A DNA stretch of 64,000 bases, from positions 62,001 to 126,000 of the forward strand of contig NZ_LMUO01000004.1 in the NCBI RefSeq assembly GCF_009765905.1, in the 5' to 3' direction. A model generated the notes under the pieces. The model ran no database searches, was not told where the DNA came from, and was given only the letters and a program-made list of their open reading frames with translations. Within the stretch, counting starts at the first letter, position 1. Every line of letters begins with the position of its first letter. The position numbers and the translations under genes were made by a program. Of this stretch, positions 24,190 through 32,823 are shown one piece after another. This stretch comes from Mucilaginibacter sp. L196. Its GTDB lineage: Bacteria; Bacteroidota; Bacteroidia; Sphingobacteriales; Sphingobacteriaceae.

Positions 24190-24894
24190 TTAAGGCGTAG
24201 ATAGTGCTACAGGCAATACTTTTCCATTAAAAAACTGATGTCCCGTTAATGCAAAATCGGCTATATATTTACCCATTTCAAAAGCCATAACCGGCGACTG
24301 GTAACCGGGGAAAGCTTTCTCAAGCATTTCTGTTTGTGCCGAACCCAATGCAAGGCAATTCACTTTAACACCTTGTTCCATAAACTCTTGTGCCAAACAC
24401 TCTGTAAGTGTATGTAAAGCAGCTTTACTTGCCGAGTAGGCAGATAGTCCCGGAAACTTAACACTGCCCTGATAGCCGCCCATACTGCCAATATTTACGA
24501 TATGAGATCCCGAAGGCATTAATGGCAAAACGCCTTGTATCATGCGCACATGGCCTATAAAGTTGCTTTGCAGCATTTCCACAAAATCAGTTTCAAGCAT
24601 TTGCGCAAATGGTTTATTGATTAACACACCCGCGTTATTGATTAAAGCATCTACCCGGCTATCAAAATTAGCGGCAATAAATTGCTGCAGGCTATCATAA
24701 TCATCATGCACAATATCAAAAGCGATGGCGTATAGGTTGCATTCAGGATTTAGGTTATTGGCAATTTCCAATAGTCGCTCCAATTTGTCCTGCGAACGCG
24801 CAAGGGCAATCACCTTATGTTTGCCTGATAATATTAGCTCGATAACCGCTTCAAAACCAACACCGCTGCTGGCACCTGTTATTATAATATTCAT
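24190..24894 (-). CDS. SDR family oxidoreductase
   Basis: A 234-residue classical short-chain dehydrogenase. The cofactor motif is TGASSGVG (6-13), the NNAG motif is at 85-88, and YSASK (about 152-156) carries the catalytic Tyr and Lys. The Ala/Arg-Ser after strand 2 (ALARS) suggests NADP(H). It starts 41 bases after the aromatic amino acid hydroxylase gene on the same strand. A role in recycling or making the pterin cofactor (dihydropteridine or sepiapterin reductase-like) is a hypothesis from that context. Confidence 0.88.
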   Translation of the reverse strand: MNIIITGASSGVGFEAVIELILSGKHKVIALARSQDKLERLLEIANNLNPECNLYAIAFDIVHDDYDSLQQFIAANFDSRVDALINNAGVLINKPFAQMLETDFVEMLQSNFIGHVRMIQGVLPLMPSGSHIVNIGSMGGYQGSVKFPGLSAYSASKAALHTLTECLAQEFMEQGVKVNCLALGSAQTEMLEKAFPGYQSPVMAFEMGKYIADFALTGHQFFNGKVLPVALSTP

Positions 24895-24935
24895 AAGTCC
24901 GCTCCCAGCTAAAGGAAGAATAATTTTTAATAATG

Positions 24936-26714
24936 CTAAAATATTAAATTTTGCTCAACCGGATGCTTTATTAAATATAATCCATCATTAATAAGCTTGG
25001 TAAATTCAGGCTCATGAGCAGCTTTTTGTTCAAGAAAGCTCCTGATCTCAACAGCTAATCGCGGCTCAGCATTTTCATGATCTAATAGCTCCAATATTTC
25101 AAGCGCGCAAAGCCAGTCATCATAGTGATTGGCTTGCAGTTTGCGCCAAACATTACCTAAAAACCCATAATCACCACCTGTATGCCTGCGATTGCGCACC
25201 TGCTGATACAATTGATGCAGTTCGAGCGTATTATTATCATATTGAACGTGATGAGTACCCGTTGTGGATTTATGCGGAACCTCAATAAATTCTTCCTTAT
25301 CGGCAGCGCCACAAAAAACGGAAACTATTTTCTCACCTACGGCCATATCGTAAACACCCCATGCTGGATCGAATAATATATTGCCATCTTTGTCTTTAAC
25401 AGTACAATCAGTAAATGTGATCAGTTGAATCTTTTCGTTATTTATTAAAATTGATTTTACAAGCCCGCTTACAGTTATACCACTCTCAAAATTGAGTGTC
25501 GATGTTTCATTTTCTTTTAGGCCGATGGCAGATAGTTCCTCTTCCGAAAAATGCTCCAATGGTTTATCATTCCCTTTCAACCTTCCAACCGGCGAGCTGA
25601 AACCATCTTTATGGTAATCTTTACCATGACCGTGCAGTTGCTTGTCGTTTACTGATAAAGCGCTCGGGCCACTTGTTTTTATAAAATAAGGCTGGTTATC
25701 CTTATTTATTTTAAACTCGGCAATAGTGCCTGTAACCTGCAAGCCGGAGCTATAAACCGCTGTACAGGTATTTTTACTGTCGAGTGCTTTTTTCAATCCA
25801 CTTGCACCACCTACTCTGAATGCCATGGTATTGGCATATTCCTCCAATACATCTATCAGGTTTTGAAACGTTGGGGTTACAAATAAATGGGGTTGAGGCT
25901 TGGTAATATCGTACGAGTATTTTATAGCATCGATAGTATACCAAAGCTTTTCAACATCAGGATTCATACAGCTCGCACTTTCGCCAATAGATGAAAGCAG
26001 GCCCGCTCCGTATATTTTGGGGTTTTCCAAAGTGCCGATCAGCCCATATTCAACTGTCCACCAATGCAGGCGACTTAATAATGCCATTTCTGACGGCTCA
26101 CCCATATTTTCCTGTTGCCAGGCAACCAGATCTTCTGCCTTTTTAAGCTCGGCCTCATTGGCATTCGGCATTTCTTTTAATATCGATAACGCCCTGATGG
26201 CTTCATATAGGTCAAAATCCTGTGCAGAGAACATGGCCTTAGCCCCTATCGAACCAAAATAACTGAGGTATTGGTGATAATCATGATCTGCGATAATTGG
26301 CGCATGGCCAGCAGACTCATGGATGATATCAGGCGCAGGTGTGTATTCTATATGATTTAGCTGGCGAATATCTGCCGCAATAACCAAAACACGGTAAGCC
26401 TGATACTCCATAAAGGCGGCAGGCGGAATAAACCCATCAACCGTAACAGCTCCCCAGCCTATTTTGGCAAGGGCATCGTTCATTTCCTGTAAGTTGGGTA
26501 TTTTCTCTATGGAAAGCCCGGCTTTAGTTAACCCGGGGATGTATGGATAGTAAGCTATATCTTTTAAATAGCTATAGTTCTGGCGCATTACATACCGCCA
26601 AACAGCATGATCTACCGGGGTATAATGGTCATAATTTTGCTCAACAATAAATTGTTTTAAATGCGCAGGCAATGCGGCAACTTGCGGGTTGCCAAAATCA
26701 TTAAAAGAAGCCAT
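24936..26714 (-). CDS. pterin-dependent aromatic amino acid hydroxylase, large form
   Basis: A 592-residue protein whose first 300 residues match the biopterin-dependent hydroxylase fold. The iron ligands are His132 and His137 in HESAGH and Glu222 in WWTVEYGLIG. In human and Pseudomonas phenylalanine hydroxylase the Glu is about 40 residues after the second His; here it is 85, because a helical segment is inserted around residues 160-212. Residues 300-592 form an extra domain I do not recognise. The family hydroxylates Phe, Tyr or Trp with tetrahydropterin and O2. Which substrate applies is not clear from sequence. The next gene, an SDR, may regenerate pterin. Confidence 0.9.
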   Translation of the reverse strand: MASFNDFGNPQVAALPAHLKQFIVEQNYDHYTPVDHAVWRYVMRQNYSYLKDIAYYPYIPGLTKAGLSIEKIPNLQEMNDALAKIGWGAVTVDGFIPPAAFMEYQAYRVLVIAADIRQLNHIEYTPAPDIIHESAGHAPIIADHDYHQYLSYFGSIGAKAMFSAQDFDLYEAIRALSILKEMPNANEAELKKAEDLVAWQQENMGEPSEMALLSRLHWWTVEYGLIGTLENPKIYGAGLLSSIGESASCMNPDVEKLWYTIDAIKYSYDITKPQPHLFVTPTFQNLIDVLEEYANTMAFRVGGASGLKKALDSKNTCTAVYSSGLQVTGTIAEFKINKDNQPYFIKTSGPSALSVNDKQLHGHGKDYHKDGFSSPVGRLKGNDKPLEHFSEEELSAIGLKENETSTLNFESGITVSGLVKSILINNEKIQLITFTDCTVKDKDGNILFDPAWGVYDMAVGEKIVSVFCGAADKEEFIEVPHKSTTGTHHVQYDNNTLELHQLYQQVRNRRHTGGDYGFLGNVWRKLQANHYDDWLCALEILELLDHENAEPRLAVEIRSFLEQKAAHEPEFTKLINDGLYLIKHPVEQNLIF

Positions 26715-26759
26715 TGGTCAGTCAGTTTATAAAAAGTGCAAATTAAGAAAATAGCTTTA

Positions 26760-27710
26760 CTATTCCTTAATTTCTTCTGCTTTTGGCAAGCCTTCTTGTA
26801 AACGACTCGGGCGTATCAAATAATAGATGCCACTTAAAGCAACTAATAATGATATTAAAAAGAATGAGATACTAAGGTAAATACCCAAACTGGCATCTAT
26901 ATGGAAGAAACCAGCTGATTTTTGGAAAACAAGTTCACGCGCCCCGGCACCGCCGATATTAATAGGCACTACAGCGGCAAGCGCCGAAACTAAAAAGGCC
27001 AACAGGTATGGTGCAAATTTGCCAGTAAAATCCTGCCCCAAAAGTACCATAATGATAGTTAGCACCTGGAAAGCCTGCACTACAATGGCTTTTGCATGTC
27101 CCTTAAAAAAATGTTTGCCAAATTCTTTAAAGAAAATCCTGACTACCACGTAATAGACAATACTGCCTACCACAAAAATGCTTGCAGGAATGGCAAAATT
27201 AATTGGTATTTGCGGGATGAATATTTTAAGGCAAACTATAATTAATCCTATTGCCCATAAACCGCTAAGCCTGTCAAAAAGAATTGCCCAGAATACTTTT
27301 TTTGCCGGTAATTTATAAGTTTTATTCAGCAGGTATATTTTATAGCCATCGCCACCGATACCGCCCGGAAGTAAGAAATTATAGAAGATACCTAAGAGAT
27401 ACAGCCTGAAATTAAATCTTGAATCAAGTCGTAAGTTTATCGACTTAAAAAAACTTAACAAACGCCAGGAAGATGCCACCATTGAAGCAAAATAGAACAC
27501 GACACCTGCAAACATCCACCAGTAATTTGCATGTACAAACCTTGTAGCTACTGAATCAAACGGCACCTTTTTAAATACATAGTATAAAAGTGCAGCGGTG
27601 ATAACAATTTTTAATACTGTTTTGGTGATATTCCAAAGTGTCTGTTTCCAGGTTTTGGGTTTAATATCCTCCTCAACACCTTCAACTATGGAGTCTTCGA
27701 TATGTGTCAT
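26760..27710 (-). CDS. flippase-like / lysylphosphatidylglycerol synthase TM region family protein
   Basis: A 316-residue inner-membrane protein of the UPF0104 (AglD-like) family, with about eight membrane segments. Typical motifs are FYNFLLPGGIGGDGYKIYLL (near 110-129), DRLSGLWAIG (near 146) and VPINIGGAGARELVF (near 248-262). Relatives move or attach lipid-linked groups. There is no C-terminal synthase domain, so it cannot itself make lysyl-PG. It lies 45 bases upstream of the hydroxylase gene on the same strand; a shared transcript is possible but a functional link is not obvious. Confidence 0.87.
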   Translation of the reverse strand: MTHIEDSIVEGVEEDIKPKTWKQTLWNITKTVLKIVITAALLYYVFKKVPFDSVATRFVHANYWWMFAGVVFYFASMVASSWRLLSFFKSINLRLDSRFNFRLYLLGIFYNFLLPGGIGGDGYKIYLLNKTYKLPAKKVFWAILFDRLSGLWAIGLIIVCLKIFIPQIPINFAIPASIFVVGSIVYYVVVRIFFKEFGKHFFKGHAKAIVVQAFQVLTIIMVLLGQDFTGKFAPYLLAFLVSALAAVVPINIGGAGARELVFQKSAGFFHIDASLGIYLSISFFLISLLVALSGIYYLIRPSRLQEGLPKAEEIKE

Positions 27711-27764
27711 GTTGTTGCAAAACTAAGTATTTTTTAATTGGGCGTTTCACCAAAATTTCATAAA

Positions 27765-27792
27765 ACAAAAAAGCCCCGGATTATTCCGGGGC
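27765..27792 (-). terminator. terminator after the second OYE gene
   Basis: An 8-bp GCCCCGGA/TCCGGGGC stem with TTAT loop (27773-27792), followed on the minus strand by TTTTTTGTTTT. It ends the arsR-OYE unit. Confidence 0.88.
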
Positions 27793-27820
27793 TTCCACTT
27801 ATTTGTATTTATTTAATGTA

Positions 27821-28927
27821 TTATGACATTACCAACTCGCCTAAAGCAGCGGGAGAGAATCCTTTTAATTCATCTGTACGGCCTTCGTGTATTTTTTTAG
27901 GCCAGAAAGGATCAGCTAATATTGGGCGACCAACACCTACCAAATCAAAATCACCACGATCAAAACGTTTTAATAATTCATCCAATGAGCTTGCTTGTGA
28001 GCTTTCACCTGCAAATGAGCCAAAGAAATCGCCTGATAAACCTACCGAACCAACAGTGATGGTAGCTTTACCACTTACTTTTTTAGCCCAGCCTGCAAAG
28101 TTCAGATCAGCACCTTCAAATTCAGGCTCCCAGAAACGACGTTGTGAACAATGGAAAATATCAACACCGGCATCAGCCAATGGGTTTAGCCAGGCTTCCA
28201 GTTCCTGCGGTGATTTGGCTAACTGATTAGTATAGGCCGATGGTTTAAATTGTGATAAACGGATGATCACCGCGAAATCTTCGCCTACACGTTTACGCAC
28301 TTCTTTAATTACTTCTATCGCAAAGCGGCTGCGTTCAGGTAATGTTTTACCACCAAAAATATCAGTACGTTCATTAGTTCCTTCCCAGAAAAACTGGTCA
28401 ATCAAATAACCGTGCGCGCCGTGTATCTCTACGCAATCAAAACCCAACGCTTTGGCATCGGCGGCTGCCTGGCCAAAAGCTTTTATGGTATCGGCAATGT
28501 CACTATCGGTCATGGTGTTACCATTGTTGAAACCCGGCCTGTTTAAGCCAGACGGCCCTTCAAATGGCTGAGAGGGAACCCAACCTGAAGCGTGGTTATC
28601 CATAATACCCATATGCCATATTTGCGGGCCCATTGCGCCCCCTGCTGCATGTACACCGTCGATAACGTTTTTCCATCCTGCCAAAGCCTCGGCACCATAA
28701 AAATGTGGGATGTTAGCATCATTTGATGATGATACACGATTGATCACTGTTCCTTCTGAAAGGATCAAACCAGCCTCACCTTCCGCACGTTTACGGTAGT
28801 AGGCCGCGACATCAGCAGTCGGTACACCATTGGGTGAAAATGAACGCGTCATCGGCGCCATCACTATGCGGTTTTTTATATTTAATGATTTTAGGCTAAA
28901 GGGCCTGAATAAGCTATCGGTACTCAT
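27821..28927 (-). CDS. NADH:flavin oxidoreductase / Old Yellow Enzyme, classical type
   Basis: A 368-residue FMN-binding TIM-barrel enzyme. The active-site His pair is HGAHGYLIDQFFWEGTN, and the N-terminal PMTRSFS differs from the PMCEYS of the other OYE at 19295, so this is a distinct subgroup. The motif ERTDIFGG follows. It reduces electrophilic alkenes, quinones or nitro groups. Its start is 12 bases after the stop of an ArsR-family regulator, so expression is probably induced by the compound sensed by that regulator. Confidence 0.92.
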   Translation of the reverse strand: MSTDSLFRPFSLKSLNIKNRIVMAPMTRSFSPNGVPTADVAAYYRKRAEGEAGLILSEGTVINRVSSSNDANIPHFYGAEALAGWKNVIDGVHAAGGAMGPQIWHMGIMDNHASGWVPSQPFEGPSGLNRPGFNNGNTMTDSDIADTIKAFGQAAADAKALGFDCVEIHGAHGYLIDQFFWEGTNERTDIFGGKTLPERSRFAIEVIKEVRKRVGEDFAVIIRLSQFKPSAYTNQLAKSPQELEAWLNPLADAGVDIFHCSQRRFWEPEFEGADLNFAGWAKKVSGKATITVGSVGLSGDFFGSFAGESSQASSLDELLKRFDRGDFDLVGVGRPILADPFWPKKIHEGRTDELKGFSPAALGELVMS

Positions 28928-28939
28928 ATAATTTTTAAT

Positions 28940-29239
28940 TTAAATTTCTGATTGAATGATCTGGTTCAGCAGGGCAAAGCCCTCTTCGTTGCGCTGGTAG
29001 TAGGTCCACTGCCCTACCCGGCTTGATTTTACCAAGCCTGCACGTTGTAGCGTTGACAAGTATTCGGACACGGTTGATTGTGTTAACCCAGCTTTTATTT
29101 GTATCTGCCCCACACAAACGCCATTGGCGTAACCATGCACAGCCTGATCCGGGAAATTTGTTTCCGGTTCTTTAAGCCAGTTAAGTATTTGCAATCGCGA
29201 CTTATTGGAAAGTGCTTTGAATATTTCTACCTGATCCAT
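28940..29239 (-). CDS. ArsR/SmtB-family transcriptional regulator
   Basis: A 99-residue winged-helix repressor: MDQVEIFKALSNKSRLQILNWL, recognition helix AGLTQSTVSEYLSTLQRAGLV, wing SSRVGQWTYYQRNEEG. The start at 29239 is chosen over an ATG 36 bases upstream because MDQVEIFKAL is the family start and the longer form would run through the operator. There are two Cys (one in NGVCVG) but no classical ELCVCDL metal box, so the inducer may be an electrophile or quinone instead of a metal. First gene of a two-gene operon with the OYE. Confidence 0.9.
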   Translation of the reverse strand: MDQVEIFKALSNKSRLQILNWLKEPETNFPDQAVHGYANGVCVGQIQIKAGLTQSTVSEYLSTLQRAGLVKSSRVGQWTYYQRNEEGFALLNQIIQSEI

Positions 29240-29243
29240 ACCA

Positions 29244-29275
29244 CAAAGATATATCGACTTTTTCCGATATGCCAA
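29244..29275 (-). promoter_or_regulatory. arsR-OYE promoter with operator palindrome
   Basis: A -7 box TATCTTTG (plus-strand 29244-29251) has TTG about 21 bases upstream. Between the boxes lies the perfect dyad ATATCG-N8-CGATAT (29251-29270). An inverted repeat between the promoter boxes of an ArsR gene is the expected place for an autoregulatory operator. The predicted transcript would start almost at the ATG. Confidence 0.6.
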
Positions 29276-29311
29276 TTATATATTTTGATATGACAGTTAT
29301 TTGATAAATTA

Positions 29312-29345
29312 AGAAAGCCTTTAGAAATTAATCTAAAGGCTTTCT
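29312..29345. terminator. strong hairpin between GH3 and arsR
   Basis: A 14-bp perfect stem AGAAAGCCTTTAGA (29312-29325) and its complement (29332-29345) with a 6-base loop. Read on the minus strand it lies beyond the GH3 gene and can end its transcript before arsR; its T run is short (TTAATTTATC), so termination is less certain. Confidence 0.55.
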
Positions 29346-29353
29346 GTTAATTA

Positions 29354-29491
29354 ATGTCATTGCGAGGAACGAAGCAATCGCGAATTTGCATAGTTCGGCT
29401 TGCTTCCTTGCGATTATTAATGAGCGGTTTATTTTTTATCGGTATTAATGAGCTCCCTTTGGTCGGTTGTCTTCGTTCCTCGCAATGACAT
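29354..29491. repeat. REP-like palindrome, copy 2
   Basis: Arms ATGTCATTGCGAGGAACGAAG (29354-29374) and the exact complement (29471-29491), 21 bp. Same family as 22600-22712, with a different centre. It sits just past the GH3 stop. Confidence 0.85.
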
Positions 29492-29507
29492 GGTGAATAA
29501 TATTGGA

Positions 29508-31862
29508 TTAGTTTCCCTTATACTCATCTTCAATAGCTACTTCAGGTTTTAAAACGTTGTGATCTTTTTCAACAACAATAGTTTTTGAAACCTTAAAGTC
29601 TGCTGTTTGTCTGATGTCGCGCGATGAAGCACCTGCTTTAAGTACGTAATTTCCTGCATCAGTTATCCATGATGATGCATCAGTGTGGAACGATGCAAGA
29701 TCAGCCGCATTTATTTTGAAGGTTAATATTTGCGATTCGCCCGGTTGTAACAAACGGGTTTTGCCAAATGCTTTTAACTCCTGCGCAGGCTTGTCGATGG
29801 TTTTGGTTGGCGCGCTGATGTAAACCTGCACCACCTCTTTACCGGCAACCTTACCTGTATTCTTTACGGTTACGGTAGCAGTTAACAATCCACTAAATAC
29901 AGGTGAGCTTATCTTAAGATTATTTATAGAGAAATTGGTGTATGATAAACCAAACTCATACATTGGTTTTACTTTGTAAGTATCATAGTATCGATACCCC
30001 ACATATATTCCTTCCCGATAAACTACATGGTCGGGGTTGCCCGCGGGTAAACCCGGGAAGTTTTTAGCTGAAGGCACATCTTCATACTTAACAGGGAAAG
30101 TAGTTGCCAATTTACCTGATGGGTCAACTTTACCGGTTAAAATATCGGCAATTGCATTACCGGCTTCTTCGCCTGGTTGCCATGCTAATAATATCGCATC
30201 GGCATTATCTTTCCAGCCATTCATATCAATTACCCCACCAATGTTTAACACGATAACAACTTTCTTGCCTTTAGCGTGAAAACTGTCGGCGATCTTTTTG
30301 ATCTGTTGTTGCTCGTTAGGCGTAAGGGTATAATTGGTTTCCAGGTTACGGTCAGATCCTTCACCGGCATTTCTGCCAATAGTAATTAACGCCATATCGC
30401 TGTTATCAGCTTTTTGGTTGATCGTTTCATCAGCGGCTATCAATTCAGGCACCGGGCCAGGCCAGTGATGTGCTGCCCTTGCTATTGCACGTAATTTTTG
30501 AGTGGTATCATTAATGAAAGTAGTATAGCTTGTTTCTAAGTTAGCATCCAAAGTATAACCAGCATTTGCCAGACCTTTAGCTACCGAAATTACATAGGCC
30601 TTGTTTACATCGCCACTACCTGTACCGCCCGCGATAGTAAAGTAAGACGCATTACCAAAAGCAGCAATTGATTTTATGTTTTTGCTGATAGGCAGTGCAT
30701 GGTCTTCATTTTTTAACAGGATCATACCTTCGGTTGCCGCTTTGCGGGATACCATGGCATGCGCCTTTAGATCAGGTTTATCGGAGTAAGCGTATTTTTT
30801 GAATGATGGCGATTTTAGGATGATGTTTAAAATATGCGCCACATTTTCATCCAAAACTTTCATACTTAATGAATCATGTTGAACAGCGCTCATTAAATCT
30901 TCAATCTGGTCAGGGCGTCCCGGCATGATCAGATCGTTACCGGCACGTTCTTCAGCCACAGCACTATAGCCGCCGCCCCAGTCTGTCATTACAAAACCTT
31001 TGAATTTCCATTCATCACGCAAAACAGTGGTGATCAGATCATGTCTTTCTGCTGTATAAGTACCGTTTAGTTTATTGTATGATGACATTACGGTCCACGG
31101 TTGTGATTCTGTAATAGCAATGCGGAAATTCTTGAGGTATAATTCTCTTAAAGCCCTTTGACTAATAATTGCATTAACAGAATTACGATTTGTTTCCTGA
31201 TTGTTCGCGTCAAAGTGTTTGATGGATGTACCAACCCCATTTGATTGTACACCATTTATTAAGGCTGCGGCCATTTTACCTGCAACCAGCGGATCTTCAG
31301 AATAATATTCAAAATTACGCCCGTTTAAAGGGTTACGATGGATATTTACACCGGGCGCCAATAAAATATCAATACCATATTCTTTAACCTCGTTACCAAA
31401 AGCACGTCCTACTCCTTCTACTACCGATGGATCCCAGGTTGATGCCAATAGTGTTCCTACCGGGAAAGCAGTAGCAAAATAGGTGTGTGTACTATCGCCT
31501 TTGCGATGTGGATCAATTCTAACTCCGGCAGGGCCATCGCTTAATACTAATGACGGGATACCTAATCGGGGAATAGCTGTGGTATTACCTGCTGCACCCG
31601 GAACTTTGCGTTCTGTTTTACCGATCATCGGTGGTGGTGCCACGTAACCGCTGCTAACACCGGCCTTCATTTTTGGTCGTGGGGCTTTACCTGAACCAAC
31701 TACAAGGGAACATTTCTCTTGCAGCGTCATGGCGGCAATAACTTCTTGTATGGTGTTTTTACCTAATTGGGGTACAGGTTTTGTTTGCGCTTTTACGGTG
31801 ATGGAACTCGCAGTAAGCATAACCAGCATAATACTGGTTGCATAGTTTTTACAAAGGCTCAT
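29508..31862 (-). CDS. GH3 beta-glucosidase-like glycoside hydrolase
   Basis: A 784-residue secreted enzyme (signal peptide to about residue 25, TVKAQ). The GH3 N-terminal barrel has KHFDANNQETNRN (215-227) and the nucleophile Asp294 in FVMTDWGGG. The C-terminal sandwich domain and a fibronectin III-like tail (residues 650-760) complete the usual three-domain form. It should release terminal beta-glucose (or xylose) from oligosaccharides in the periplasm. No SusC/D genes are adjacent, so it acts alone or serves a remote locus. Confidence 0.92.
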   Translation of the reverse strand: MSLCKNYATSIMLVMLTASSITVKAQTKPVPQLGKNTIQEVIAAMTLQEKCSLVVGSGKAPRPKMKAGVSSGYVAPPPMIGKTERKVPGAAGNTTAIPRLGIPSLVLSDGPAGVRIDPHRKGDSTHTYFATAFPVGTLLASTWDPSVVEGVGRAFGNEVKEYGIDILLAPGVNIHRNPLNGRNFEYYSEDPLVAGKMAAALINGVQSNGVGTSIKHFDANNQETNRNSVNAIISQRALRELYLKNFRIAITESQPWTVMSSYNKLNGTYTAERHDLITTVLRDEWKFKGFVMTDWGGGYSAVAEERAGNDLIMPGRPDQIEDLMSAVQHDSLSMKVLDENVAHILNIILKSPSFKKYAYSDKPDLKAHAMVSRKAATEGMILLKNEDHALPISKNIKSIAAFGNASYFTIAGGTGSGDVNKAYVISVAKGLANAGYTLDANLETSYTTFINDTTQKLRAIARAAHHWPGPVPELIAADETINQKADNSDMALITIGRNAGEGSDRNLETNYTLTPNEQQQIKKIADSFHAKGKKVVIVLNIGGVIDMNGWKDNADAILLAWQPGEEAGNAIADILTGKVDPSGKLATTFPVKYEDVPSAKNFPGLPAGNPDHVVYREGIYVGYRYYDTYKVKPMYEFGLSYTNFSINNLKISSPVFSGLLTATVTVKNTGKVAGKEVVQVYISAPTKTIDKPAQELKAFGKTRLLQPGESQILTFKINAADLASFHTDASSWITDAGNYVLKAGASSRDIRQTADFKVSKTIVVEKDHNVLKPEVAIEDEYKGN

Positions 31863-32285
31863 AATGTAGGATTTATTGAGATTGTAAATATATAATTTAA
31901 AACAATATCATTGCTTCATAATCAAACAATGTATTGAAAATATTAACATTACACCTCATACCTGTTCTGAAGATTTCAAAAGAAGCGGCAGCCTGTGCGA
32001 TTCCCTCCCCCGGAAGGGTGTAGGGAGGGGGTTAGCCGCCCATCTATCATGCGAAACACCCCTCCCCGCTATCGCTCATTCCAGTCGCACCCCCAATGTC
32101 ATTAAGTTAAGGGGGCGCCAAGCATATAGCCCCCTCTAAATCTCCCCCGGAAGGGGAGACTTTAGCTTCGCCCGCGTTTGTTTTTTTAAGTCCTCCCTAC
32201 CGGGGAGGATTTAGGTGGGGCTTAACTTAATGACATTGGTCGCACCCCTCCCAGGGGAGGGAGTTAGGCCATCTTCCGAACACCT
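31863..32285. other. 423-base intergenic region filled with nested repeats
   Basis: AT-rich up to about 31990, then G/C-rich hairpin repeats of the CCCTCCCCCGGAAGGG type, interrupted by a MITE-like element (32094-32238). The outer repeat seems to run from about 32001 to 32270. No gene is supported. Confidence 0.7.
32094..32238. mobile_element. MITE-like element with target-site duplication
   Basis: 145 bp with 18-bp perfect terminal inverted repeats CAATGTCATTAAGTTAAG (32094-32111) and complement (32221-32238). The element is flanked on both sides by the 10-bp direct repeat GTCGCACCCC (32084-32093 and 32239-32248). Inside are two C/G-rich hairpins. It has no coding capacity, so movement would need a transposase elsewhere; a 10-bp duplication would suit an IS4-like enzyme. 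Confidence 0.72.
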
Positions 32286-32696
32286 CTAAAGCTTCCTGTC
32301 GCTCTCATTTATAGCCAGATCATTAATACTGGCAAAACGCTTTTCCATTAAGCCATTTTCGTCAAACTCCCAATTTTCGTTACCATAGGCACGAAACCAT
32401 TGCCCGGAATGATCATGGTATTCGTACTCAAACCTTACGGCTATTTTATTTCCGGTAAATGCCCACAACTCCTTTTTTAATTTATAGCTGAGTTCCTTTT
32501 TCCATTTTTCGGTTAAAAATTTAATCACTTCATCCCTACCGTTTATAAAAGCCGAACGGTTGCGCCATTCGGTATCAATAGTATAAGCAAGCGCGATGCG
32601 GTGCGGGTCCTGACTGTTCCAGGCATCTTCGGCTAGTTGAACTTTTTGTGTGGCCGTTTCAAAAGTAAAAGGCGGTAAGGGCAGTTTTTGTTCCAT
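32286..32696 (-). CDS. DUF1348 (SnoaL/NTF2-like) protein
   Basis: A 136-residue cytosolic protein with the DUF1348 pattern: [59 protein letters not shown]. The NTF2-like cone fold often binds a small ligand; the reaction, if any, is unknown. It is monocistronic and its 3' end abuts the repeat cluster. Confidence 0.9.
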   Translation of the reverse strand: MEQKLPLPPFTFETATQKVQLAEDAWNSQDPHRIALAYTIDTEWRNRSAFINGRDEVIKFLTEKWKKELSYKLKKELWAFTGNKIAVRFEYEYHDHSGQWFRAYGNENWEFDENGLMEKRFASINDLAINESDRKL

Positions 32697-32823
32697 ATTG
32701 CAAGCTAAGGTAATTTCACAGATGTACAGTGGTAATATTTATGGTTTGTATGGTATTAAACTTACAATTTGCAGGCATCAACCATAAATTAAAACCTGTA
32801 ATTTAGGGCGATAATATATTTTA

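Noticed and set aside
32001-32270. CRISPR-like array from the repeated G/C-rich units
   Set aside because: The units are palindromes of unequal spacing with no constant repeat-spacer pattern and no cas genes nearby.
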